Of a stretch of 64,000 nt of DNA, positions 33,360 to 44,508 are shown piece after piece. The stretch lies in NCBI GenBank assembly GCA_025093555.1, contig JAIWNF010000003.1, positions 1,240,001 through 1,304,000 on the forward strand, written 5' to 3'. Every line of letters begins with the position of its first letter. The first letter of the stretch is position 1. The DNA comes from Circinella umbellata. Lineage: Eukaryota; Mucoromycota; Mucoromycetes; Mucorales; Lichtheimiaceae. The position numbers and the translations under genes are program-made. The notes under the pieces were generated by a model, which was not told the origin of the DNA, ran no database searches, and saw only the letters and a program-made list of their open reading frames with translations.

Positions 33360-34679
33360 TGACTTTATCTCCACTATTACTTTACTCGCCCTTAATCCAG
33401 TTATCTTATATTTACTTCTAAACAAAGGATACCAATCCTGTATAGGACTTTATAATACGTAATGATGGTGATAGTATATGCTGTGCTGTATCAATATCTA
33501 TAAATAAATATTAAAACTATTTTCTACTACTACGTAGTAATAGTTTATAATTCTTAAGGCTTATCTTTTTATTCTTACATAAAACCATACCTACAATCCT
33601 ATCGACTACTTTTTTAATGAGTTCATACCTGTTTTTTTTTTCGCTGAAAAATCTACATACACACATGGCATTATCGGGTTTATGATCGGTTACAATATGT
33701 ACTACTCGTTCGCAACAAGATTAATAACTAATAACAAAGCATAACCTTCAAAAAAATCTTGTCACGAGGCTGGAGTTTGGGGGAGATTCTCTTAACTACT
33801 GTATTATGCATCATACAAATTATCACTAAAAGAAAGGATCTACCGCCTTATGCGAGGAAAAAAAGATGGATAATTACCTACTTACTTGGTATATGAAGTA
33901 CGTACTACGTAATAAAATAAAAAACGGGAACTGATTTCCATCATCACTATGCAGGTTGCTCTTCTTCTTGTCCAATCCCTTTACCTAAGAAGAAGAAAAA
34001 ATCAGACACATTGACTCCAGTAGCTGATACTGATTATGTTGAAGTAATTTCAATGACGCATGCCAAGGAAAAATATCACAAGAACATCGAATCAATATAT
34101 CTGCACACACAATTTATACACATAAATTTTTTATATTTCAACTTACTAGGTACACTCAGTAACTTTACTATATTCATATTACTTATCTCCTACAAGGGAG
34201 GGGTATTTTGTATAAATCACATATATACTGTAGTTCTTATTTAATATCTCCTATTATTACGACACCCCATCTTATTTATAATTTGTAATAAAAAAAAGCA
34301 ACGATTAAAAAACCAAACTTACCATTTTATTTCCTTGATGGTAGAATAGGAAATTATTTATATATTGGCAGGTAAATAATTACTAATAAAAGATAATCGG
34401 CACATGACTCCGATTTAATTCATTGGTCCAGCTTCATTTTAATATGAACGAGTAGATGACGAGTCTTCACTTTATTATTTTCTTTTCTCACATCTCAACA
34501 ACATTCAACTATTACAACAAAATGCAACAACAAGATTTGGATTATCAACAATCAGTTCATTTTCAACAATGAAAGCTATTTCTTTTATTCTTACTCCTTT
34601 ATAGAGTACAGCTCTTCAATTTTATAAAAATATATGAAAAAGAACACTTTGACCGTGCGTGTCCAAAGTATATAATGCT
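33360..34679. other. Mostly non-coding region with one exon-like segment
   Basis: A segment at about 33955-34120, preceded by an AG at 33953-33954, is open and reads GCSSSCPIPLPKKKKKSDTL, TPVADTDYVEVISMTHAKEK. It looks like a cytoplasmic tail but has no linked exons that I can find. The rest is AT-rich with no gene. Confidence 0.35.
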
Positions 34680-35070
34680 TAATACAATACCATTTTATAT
34701 GGTGTCAGTGTCAGGCAGCATAAAACAAAATAAAAAAGAGCAGCAGAAAAAGCTAGCACTTTGTAAATAAATCAGCGACTTCATTCGAAGAGACGCTAAC
34801 ATTGTCTAAACGCAACGCCATCTTTACATGGTAACAATGCGAGGCAGAAACATAAAAAAAAAAACAAAGTGGATCGAGTGACATACCACGCCACCACACT
34901 TTTCAGAACGCAACTTCATTCGAAGCGGCAGTAAAATCACATTGTCTAACGCAGCACCATACTTACATGGTAACAATGCAAGGCAGAAATATATTATATA
35001 TATATAAAAAGTGGAATGAGTGGCATACCAAGGCCACCATACTTTTCATAAGGCAACTTCATTCGAAGCG
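34680..35070. repeat. Minisatellite, about three 135-143 bp units
   Basis: The string TTCATTCGAAG ends at 34790, 34925 and 35068, giving spacings of 135 and 143 bp. Each unit has a block with ACCAT...ATGGT, AGGCAG followed by ATA and an A-rich tract, AAAGTGGA.TGAGTG with CATACCA.GCCACCA, and the TTCATTCGAAG box. A fourth, worn box (CTTCATACGAAG) follows at about 35161-35172. The A-rich tracts account for length differences. Confidence 0.75.
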
Positions 35071-35185
35071 GCTGTAAAAAAAATTTCAACACCACTCAAG
35101 GTTTCTTTTTTTTCGAGAACCAAGAAAAAAAAATCTACGACCGTGGTATACCATTATGAACTTCATACGAAGAAAAACAATATGA

Positions 35186-36450
35186 ATGACGCCTTATCAG
35201 GACACCTTTGATCAAGGATACCTAACAACTTGGCTCGATCAACAGGGGAGCAAGAGATGGTACAACATCCATACGCTCATAACCCAAACATTTATAAACC
35301 TCACATACGTAGAAGGTATGATTTTAGATTGTATTTTAACATTCTCTCTAATCACTATGTTATTATTTATTATGCATTTTATTCCTCTAAACGAGAGATG
35401 ATATTATATTATGATTATTATATGCACTTTTTACAATCTGATCAAGAGATAAAAAAAAATTTCTTGGTCTTTCCACCTTGCGTGCGTCAAGGAGATTACA
35501 GGAGATGGTCAACTTCTTTAGCAAACTATTCAAAAAAAAATTATTGAAGATAATACGGCAACAAAGGATTAATAGGTAACAAAATGGTCAATTTTAATGA
35601 TGACTGATCAGAAGAAGAAGAAAAAAGCTGACATAATTGTATAGTTAGTTTCACCGTAACTTGGTAACATTATGTTTATCATCTTCTCGGGCACTATCTA
35701 TTGACTTTACGTTGTGAGCCCATCTTTAAAATGGGTACTATCTTTTGATTACTATCATATAGGGCGGAATTTCTCTTATGTTATTCCATGTTATGTCATA
35801 TCATTCGATTATGACAGAACAGCCTGAAAATGAAGTATCTTTTTTTTTCTTTTTTTCAAAACTACATTCAACTCATGAGCGTATACAAGGCTCGGTCCGC
35901 CAGTGGGTTTTACGTTTTCTTTATATCGTACAATTATTTATGCTATTGTATTCTTATCTCTCCACACCATACAAGTCTAATTACCAACGCTTTTGTTTGG
36001 TAGCACAGATACACATGGTAAGTTTCATAACATCCTACGTTATTTTATTTTATTACTTAATGTAAACAAAACGTTGCTTTTTTTTTTAATCTTTTGTTGA
36101 CGTACTGTATATTTTTTCTTAATAATAACATGTTTCATCTCCAAACATGTATTCGGGTATTATGGTAATACTTTTATGTGTGCAAAACAAAATTTTGGAT
36201 TAACTTTTTGCTTTGGTATTTCAAGTGGTGAGAGATTCCCCATTTCTTGGGCAAGCTATACAGGTATTTCTTCATGGCTTTATTGGTTAGTTTTCCTTTT
36301 AAATTATCTGATTATGGCAAAATTCATTATATGTTGGGAAAGAAGGGACATACAGAATAACTCTCTTTTTTGTAAAAAAAAAAATACTTTTAGGAATAGT
36401 TCTGAGGGGCTTTTGTTTCTTCTTTGGGTCCAGGAAGGATCATAAAGATT
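35186..36450 (+). pseudogene. Possible remnant of a multi-pass membrane protein gene
   Basis: Open segments that look coding but do not chain cleanly: about 35230-35395 (PYAHNPNIYKPHIRRRYDFR), about 35860-36020 (STHERIQGSVRQWVLRFLYI, VQLFMLLYSYLSTPYKSNYQ) and about 36150-36345 (KQNFGLTFCFGISSGERFPI, SWASYTGISSWLYWLVFLLN). The hydrophobic stretches would be membrane helices. I found no start codon with a consistent splice path, and T/A tracts interrupt the region. It may be a live gene with exons I failed to resolve, or a decayed one. The family is not recognised. Confidence 0.3.
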
Positions 36451-39245
36451 TCAAGAACAATTGTTTTAAATAACATTGAGCTTATCATCCGGCTACTTTT
36501 AACGCGGTTTTTCAAGTCTTTACTCACAGACTTCAGGTCTCCATTTTTGGGAAGGAACCGATTCGAGGGGGAAAAAAAAGGCAGATATGATGACAAAACA
36601 GGAATATTTTGAACTCGAATTTTTTTGAGTTTTTAGTTCTTGGTCTGATCTGTCACAAAAAAAAACAAATTGGATTTCATGCTATAATATTTTTAAGGTT
36701 TAGTTAAATAGATAATAAATAAAACGTGGGATAAGTCATTGGTTTGCAAATGTTGGCAAGTATATATTACACGAAGATAAATAGGGAAATGATAAGGTAA
36801 GTTTTTTGTCAGTGCGCAAGAAGATGAAAAACTCATATGAATCGAGTACAAGATAAATTGATATTACCTTGTTAATTACTTTTTTTAGTAAATGTTTACA
36901 AGGTCATGACGCGAGTCCTGTCCCTTTTCAGTAAGGGGCTTTAAACATATTCTTTATCGCTAACTCCTAATACAGAATCGTTGGTACTTACATAATAATA
37001 AAAATGTATGGGGAGTGGTTGTCAAAATCGCTGCCTGAAGATGAAGCATTTAATGTAAAATACGTATGTTAACATTCTATAATAATAATGTTTTGGTTGC
37101 TTGGAGTTCTGAGCTGATGCGGTTTAGCATATCTTGATTAACTGCTTTAAAAAAAATGAAAACCGTATATGTATCATCACGCTTGTTATAACTCTATTTG
37201 TTAAGTCATCTCATTAGAAAATTTGATACAAGTGTTAATAATATTATTATATGTATCCTCAGATCATGATGATATATAGAAAGAGGGCTTTTTTTAAAGA
37301 CTTTTAAATGACATGTTATTTGCGCAGCGTAGCAATAATTTCTTTTGTAAAATACCACTTATATCATATAGACCACTGTAAGACTATGAATAAGGGAGTG
37401 ATTACGTATTACATATTCTTGAATAATTTTTTTAAGATTAACAGGTTTCAGAAATATGCATGTGTAGTTTATCAATTATTACTGGTATATTATCAGTAAA
37501 TTAGATTTATTAAACAAATAAAATAAATGCCAAGATTTATTGATATATATTTTTGAATTTGACATCTATTCAAAATAATAAAAACTATGGTACGATTCAT
37601 AATAATGTTAGGATTTATCCTTTTTCAGTGTTAGTTACGTATCACAATATGTACCTTATTTATATATAAAGGATATTGAATATGAAAAGATTAGCTACAT
37701 ATGTATATTCAACATTATGTTTTTGGATATATGTATAATCTAATTAATAATAATACTACAAAGTTATTGAACGGGTCCCAGAACTTTCTTTTTGTTTATG
37801 AATAGTGTGGAACACCATAACACCTGATGTTTTAATTGAGGTAAGATCATGTGAAACAATACTTGAAAGGAAAACTTTATTACTACCAATATATGGCGTG
37901 CTCTCCATACAATATACTCTTTTTTATTCCATATCAGTATATTATTACTATTTATTTTGATGATTTACATTTTTATATTATGTTTGTAATATCCATCATA
38001 GTTCCTTTTTACTCTTGTACTCCCTATGTGATTTATTATTTCATAATTGTTTGATAAAAAAAATCATTCACGAGTTACGCACACCTAAGTAATTCAACGT
38101 GATTCGTGAACAAAGGATGTTACGTATTATTATTATACCATTTTCAGATCGAAAGTTGTTTTTTTTTCTTGGGGGGGAGACATGGAAGAAAGGAGTTAAT
38201 AAAAAATAGTGGCGAAAGAAGAAAAAAAAAGGCGAGGTAGAATAAATCAATGTTATTTTTCTTGGATTTCGATAACGGGATCAACATTTAATTTTTTTCA
38301 TTCAACTGATTAAGTTTCTTAAATCCGAACCAAAACAAAACTACTATTTTATCCGACTGCAACCAAAAAAAGAACACCCGGTGATTTATCATTATATCAA
38401 TGGAACCAGAAGCATAATTACATATTATATTTATCAATATTTACCTGAAAAATTCATCAGTATTACCATAACAACCAAATTTGGGAGACTGATAAAAAGA
38501 TTTCTTAATCCAAAGTAGTAATAATGATGAGTTACCAACCCTTTTTACATCAAGAAAAATGAAAAAGCCAGAACCCGAGTAATATGTTATTAGTATAAAC
38601 ATCATGCAGTATTATAGCGTGTATTAGTGGTGATTATGCTTGGTTAAAATTGATAAAAACCGTGCACTTGGCATGACTTCAATAATGACGCATTCGTAAA
38701 AAAAAAAAAAAAAAAGCGCGGAAAACACATCATCTTTTTTTATTGGAGTTTAAATGACAAAACAACATGTATTTTTAGGGGTGGGGTTATTATTTCACCA
38801 GAAGATGCCATAAAGAAAACAAGGGTGGCTATTAAAAGAATTATAATTTTGGTGTCTCAAACCTTGCTTTCTTCGGGGTTTTCGGTAGCCAGCGCCGGAA
38901 GAGACTGGGTGTTTTTATGCAGACATGCAACTTTCTTTTTACAATCCAGGGAATAAGGAAAACCGAGGGGTAAAGAATGCCTTTTTTATTGGGGGGAGGG
39001 AGAGGCGGTATAAGATAATGATGATGAAAAACGAAGGGGGAAATTAGTGTTATGTATTTTACATTTATTTTTTTTTGTGTGTAGCCACCTACCATGCGCC
39101 ACTAACCACTTCATTTTTTATACGTGATTTTTTTTTTTCATTAACCCTATATTTCACATTTCCTCCCGTTTCATTTTATTTTTACTTCTTTTCTTTCTCT
39201 TGAAAGCTTCAATACTCTACTCCTTTTTTTTTATCCAACTAGTCC
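36451..39245. other. Long AT-rich intergenic region
   Basis: No gene is supported. A short ATG segment at 37003 (MYGEWLSKSLPEDEAFNVKY, followed by a GTATGT donor) could be an orphan first exon with no partner found. Homopolymers (G8 at 38171-38178, A17 at 38699-38715) and a T-rich stretch before 39246 are the only other structures. The last part is presumably the promoter of the BTB/CAP-Gly gene. Confidence 0.5.
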
Positions 39246-42200
39246 ATGTTCACTCCCCCTAGCAAAACTTTACATACGTCTCTTAATAAACTACTAGATT
39301 GCGCCCAAGAGTACCTTGCTGATGTTTGTTTTCACTACCCGTCTGGCAAGATCTGGGCTCATCGAGGTAATGTACTTATTTATTTTCCGGTTTTCTTTAC
39401 TCATTAAGTACATGTTGAATTAACTTTGAAACTATAGCCATAATACTTGCACGTGCACCCAACGAATTTGCGACCAAACACCTTTCAGAATTAGTTCACA
39501 TTGTAGACTCTTTAAAAGTCATTGACATTTATGAACCTATTATACCATATACAACACTGGAATATTTACTTCGTTACTGGTATACTGGTGAACTTTTACA
39601 TCCGCTCACAACGTCAACTGGGCAACAACCTAATAGTTCAAGTGATGTCTCATCTTTATCTACTCTTTCATTAACAAGTACACAAACCAGTACTTCATTG
39701 ATGACATTGTCAACAATTCAAAGCACTTCGAGTTGTTATGGTGGCGAATTACCTGAAGGTAGTAATGCAAATGGATATACGGAAATTATCAAAGAAATTC
39801 AAGACCAAGAGCGACGTTTGGGCACGGCCCTTTTATTCCGTGATCATGGTGACACAAAGGATAACAAGAAATTACAAAAAATGCCTAGTAACAACGGCAA
39901 TAATAATAATCCGGCTGATCAATTAAAAGTAGATATTGCTGCCATGTATGATGATGGCAGCAATAGAAAAGAACGAGAAATATCAGCTACCAGTGATGTG
40001 ACTCTCAAGCTATTTACCAATCCTAGTAATAATAGTAACACTAACAAAACATCGACAGCGACATGTTCTCTTTCACAACAACAACAACAACAATTTGCTG
40101 TGCATCGATGTATCTTGGCAGCTCAATCTCCGCATTTTTATGCCATGTTTTGTAAAGAATTTCGGGAAGCTTCAAGTTCTACCGTGTATCTTTCGAGCGA
40201 TATATTCGCACCGACAAGTTTTAATGTGATTTTACGATACTATTATACCGACACATTGTATATTCCGCCTGGACCATCGAATGATACATCCCCACCCAAC
40301 ATCGAAAATCCTCATCAGCAAAGTCTTGCAAGAAAAAAATATAGTCTTCGATTACTCCATGATGCATTTCAAGTAGCTGATTACTTGGGTGAGTATAACA
40401 CTGTATGTCAAGCCATTCTTTATGCCATGTCCGAACTATGCAATCACTTCAAATGTTCTTGTAACGAGTGTGCAGCACTATTACCCTCCATGTTATGGTT
40501 TTCGGATAAATACAAAAGTCATGTACCCGCACTCCGTCTAAACTTGATCAATATTTACTCGGAACCTGTACATTCACTAGCCTCACTTTGGTCTGCTCAA
40601 GCCTTTGCCATTTTAGCTGACTCAAAGACAACTGATATTGTATCAGAAATTGTAGCTCATATTACTTCGAATATCAAAAAGCAAACGGCGATTCAAGCAC
40701 TGGAAGGATTTCATTTATGCTTATCTCGGATTCCAACTAAACAATGTTCCACAGTGCGACAGATTCTGGATAATTTAGTCTGCCATACAGTAACAATTAT
40801 TACGGATAATTTTGAGTTTTATTGCGTGGAATATCCAATTCTTTTATCTTGTGTGGATGGTATCGCTGTGGGGTCCGGCTTGTCTGTTGATTTCTTGGAG
40901 TTTCTTCTCACGCGGGTTATGCAAGACGGTATCAATGATCACAATGCAGGTGAGCTGTACCAAAGTATTGTGCGAGATTTGATTGGTCGTCAAGAAATGG
41001 ATCAGGATAAAATTGTGGATAGCGTACTAGTGGATGCGTATCAACAATGTGTCGCCTATCTTGTCAATCGTTGGTCACACGTCAAAGCTTTAGGTGGATT
41101 TAAAAAAGTGGGAAAAGAAATCATGAGGAAACTTTCTGAAGGTAATATCTCTTGTTTTGTCTATATGAAATAAAATGAGAGTATATATAACACAAAACGA
41201 ATGACTCTAAACGGTTTTATTTCATAGATATCGAAGTTCCTTACCGAAATCTAACCAAATCAACCTTTGAAACTGATCTTGCTTCTCTTTTTGGATTCAA
41301 ATCAAGATCATCTAATAAATCAAAGAATAAAGCTGAAAAAGCTGAAAGTGAGTATGGAGCAGTTCGTCGTAACAGTACCGCAAGTCTTTCTTATAGGCGA
41401 CTTTCATTATTAAGTTTAAGAAGCAGACGTTCACATGATAGCCTTGCAACTACTCGAACATCATTGTCAGTAGTATCCGCAGCACAACAAAGCACAACCA
41501 CTTCTACGGCAACAGCACCACCCAATTTTTTAACAATTCAACATCAATCGGATCACATTGGCCATCAGCGACGACATCGTGACCCTATATTGACTAAAAA
41601 CAACAGTTTAACTACACGCACGACAATCAGTAGTCCGACATTACGTGAATTCGTTCAAGATTCTACTCAAAATTTCAATAATAACAATAGTCATAAGAGC
41701 TTAAGTACTGGTAATGGAAATCCAAATAACCAGTCTCGGGATTCTTCATCGTCATCTTTATTAACGGATGCTTTGTTACCCATGGATTTACATAGTAACA
41801 ACACTTCACCAACAATGACCACATCTACTTCAACTCCTCTACCATCATCTACCACAGCAACTCGACCTTCAAGGTTAAGATTTGAGCTACCTACAATGCC
41901 TCAACGACCATCAAGCGTTGTTTCTGATGAATTTTCCTCAGGAATACCGGGAAAAGTATTATTACAACCAAGGAATAATAACAACAGTAAAAAGAAGAAG
42001 AAAAAGAATAAACGAGCACGCAGTCAATCGCCATTAAGAGCACGACTTGGATTTGGTTCAAGTAGTAACAGTGATGCAAGTGATTATGAAGATAATAATA
42101 ATAATAATCATGCAAACATGCCTATTTTGGGGGCCAAAGTGGAATTATTACGTCGACCATTACCTATGCGTGGTACTATTAAATACATTGGTAGTGTTCA

Positions 42201-42547
42201 TTTTGCCAAAGGTACTTATGTTGGTGTTGAACTTGAAAATAGACGTAAGTATAATGTTTTCGTTGTGTAAAGAATATAAATAGTTGTGGGATTGTGATCT
42301 ACATTGATCTAATATATTTTTAATCATTATATAGTTGGAAACAATGATGGGGCATATGATGGTGTGCGCTATTTTCATACAGATCAACAGCGTGGTGCAT
42401 TCTGCAAAGTAAGTTAAATAAAATGCATAGACACCGAGAAAAAAAAAAGATTGGAAAAGTAATTATTAATTATTGTTTTATTAGGCGGATGATTTTAAGA
42501 TTATTGCTATGCCAACTACCTCAACATCATCATCTATCCGTGCATAA
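39246..42547 (+). CDS. BTB-BTB-CAP-Gly protein
   Basis: About 990 residues in five exons. Exon 1 begins MFTPPSKTLHTSLNKLLDCA and enters a BTB fold (EYLADVCFHYPSGKIWAHR). Exon 2 (about 39438-41141) continues AIILARAPNEFATKHL and YLLRYWYTGELL, then a low-complexity insert with a Q run, then a second BTB half: FAVHRCILAAQSPHFYAMFC, SFNVILRYYYTDTLYIPPG, followed by a BACK-like helical region (AFQVADYLGEYNTVCQAILY). A Ser/Thr/Asn-rich linker with a KKKKKKNKR patch leads to the CAP-Gly domain: GAKVELLRRPLPMRGTIKYI, HFAKGTYVGVELEN, LGNNDGAYDGVRYF and QRGAFCKADDFKI. The last two introns fall inside this domain at about 42244-42334 and 42410-42484. CAP-Gly binds microtubule or EB C-termini; BTB is an interaction or Cul3-adaptor fold. 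A role linking microtubules to ubiquitin ligase or scaffold function is inference. The GNNDG motif deviates slightly from the classic GKNDG. The gene appears intact. Confidence 0.82.
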
Positions 42548-42858
42548 TTTTATTTTATATAAATATATATTGATACCCGCCTCATAACTTTGTATACTTA
42601 CATATATATATACTAGATAATATTCTTTTTTTATTTTCGTGCTCTTTTTATTATCATTATTACCAAGTGTATATATTATTGATATTGATATTATTATTAT
42701 TATTCCAACTCATCTTTCAAAAATATAAAGTTTTGACATTTAAAAACAACATTATTTTAAAGTTTCACGTGTCACAAATCGACACGTATAAAATTAGAAA
42801 CTACTCTTTCAACTTTCTTTCTTTAACCATCCTCGTCCCCCTTCCCTATTCATACTAA
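42548..42858. other. Intergenic region
   Basis: This 311-bp gap is AT-rich with (TATA)n and TTA-rich tracts. It contains the terminator of the BTB/CAP-Gly gene and the promoter of the acyltransferase gene. Nothing else is seen. Confidence 0.5.
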
Positions 42859-44428
42859 ATGGAAAAGTATTCTCGTTGGAGAGTAAGTCAACTTATTTTC
42901 GAATCCAAAACACGTAACAAAATCATCTTGTTTTACTAATGTGTTAAGATTATCACTATTATTACTATTATTATTAGGATGCTGGTACAGGCATTCAACC
43001 ATTCTTACCACCTGTCGTATGTATAATAAAACAATCGTTTTTTTTTACAATCGTTAATATTTTATAATCTTCTAAACAACATTTATGTATACATGTCTGT
43101 GTATTAAAGCCACCACGTACAGAATCAAGCTTATTATCAACTTTGTCCGATGCAGTCCATTATATTGTTGGACCAATTCAAGGACTTATTAAACTTACTT
43201 TAGTGTTGTTATTGAGTTTACTTTATTTCCTAGTCAATAAAGTGATTGGTATTATCATGGTATGTGTAATATGTATAAATATAAATGTATATATATATGT
43301 ATGTATGTTGGTTACTATTAGTAATACTAATTAGAGTTATTTAGGTGGGACCATTAGCACGGATATGGTCACGATTATGGTCAACAATTTTCTTACGTTT
43401 GATATTAATGGCAAGTGGTTTCTTTTTTATCAAGACAGAAGCCATTTCATTGCGTCGAGGCAGCAGTCGTCGTAGTAACAATAATGTAGGAGGGCAACAA
43501 ACTACATCTAAAGCTTCATCATCTTCTGTTCAATCCGGTGATATCATTGTTACCAATTGGACTTCTTATATTGACGTCATTTATCTTGCTTACGCATATG
43601 ATCCTGTTTTCACTCAAGTATACCCACAAGGTAAAGTCCGTCGTATTGGCTTTTGGAAAGCTTTGCGATCATGTACGAAAATTCCTCCTCCTCCATTGGA
43701 AGAACAAGAGCAAGAAGAACAGGAAGGACTATATACGCTTCGCGAATTACAACAACAAGCAAAAGAAAACGGATGGGGGCCTATTGTTGTATTCCCAGAA
43801 GGAACAACATCAAATGGTCGTGCGTTATTAAAATTTGCACCTGTTTTCAACTGTTATCAACCTTCGGAAAGAAATGGACGGTTTCATGTATTAGCATTCA
43901 GGTAAAAAGATATTGTTATTGTTATTGATATAGATAACATGGTATTCGTTGATATATAAACCATACTTATCAAATTCTATAGATATGAATATCGAAATTT
44001 ACCACCCACTTATACCGTTGGAAATCAATTTTGGCACTTTTGTAAATTATGCACTCAGGTAAAAATGATAAACTGAAAGTGGGATGGGATGATGATCATG
44101 ATAATAACAATACTAAAGGATAATATCAAATAAATAGTTTTATAATACATTATCGGTAAAACGATTAGCAAATGATGATGTACCATGTAATCCAGCCATG
44201 ACTTCATCTCAAGAAGCAGCCGATCTTGCCTCATTAGCTGGTAAAAATGCAACAGATGATTTAGTTGGGGGTCAATTGACTGTATGTTTGGGTAATATGT
44301 CCAGACTTCGCAAGACTAATTTAAGTATGATGGATAAACGGGACTTCCTTGAGTACTATCACCTAAGAGATAAAAAGAGTGCTAGAAAACAAGAACAACA
44401 AACAATCCGCAACAAGAAAAAAAAGTAG
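42859..44428 (+). CDS. Loa1/Vps66-like lysophosphatidic acid acyltransferase
   Basis: About 355 residues, six exons (first two very short: MEKYSRWR and DAGTGIQPFLPPV). A hydrophobic segment LIKLTLVLLLSLLYFLVNKV precedes the PlsC-type domain. The block usually containing HX4D appears as VTNWTSYIDVIYLAYAYDP, so the expected His is Trp in this reading, with Asp retained. The downstream substrate block is intact: GPIVVFPEGTTSNGRALLKF. The C-terminus contains FWHFCKLCTQ, then MTSSQEAADLASLAGKNATD, and a basic tail ending RNKKKK (TAG 44426-44428), a possible ER-retention-like dilysine end. Family role: acylation of lysophosphatidic acid, affecting phosphatidic acid supply and lipid droplets at the ER (Loa1 in yeast). 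Loa1-type members are known to diverge at the HX4D motif, so loss of His need not mean loss of function. Confidence 0.75.
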
Positions 44429-44508
44429 TAAACTGTAATAATCATAACCACAATAATCATATTTAGATTTATTTATATATATTATATAAAAGCAGTCGAG
44501 TTCTTTTT

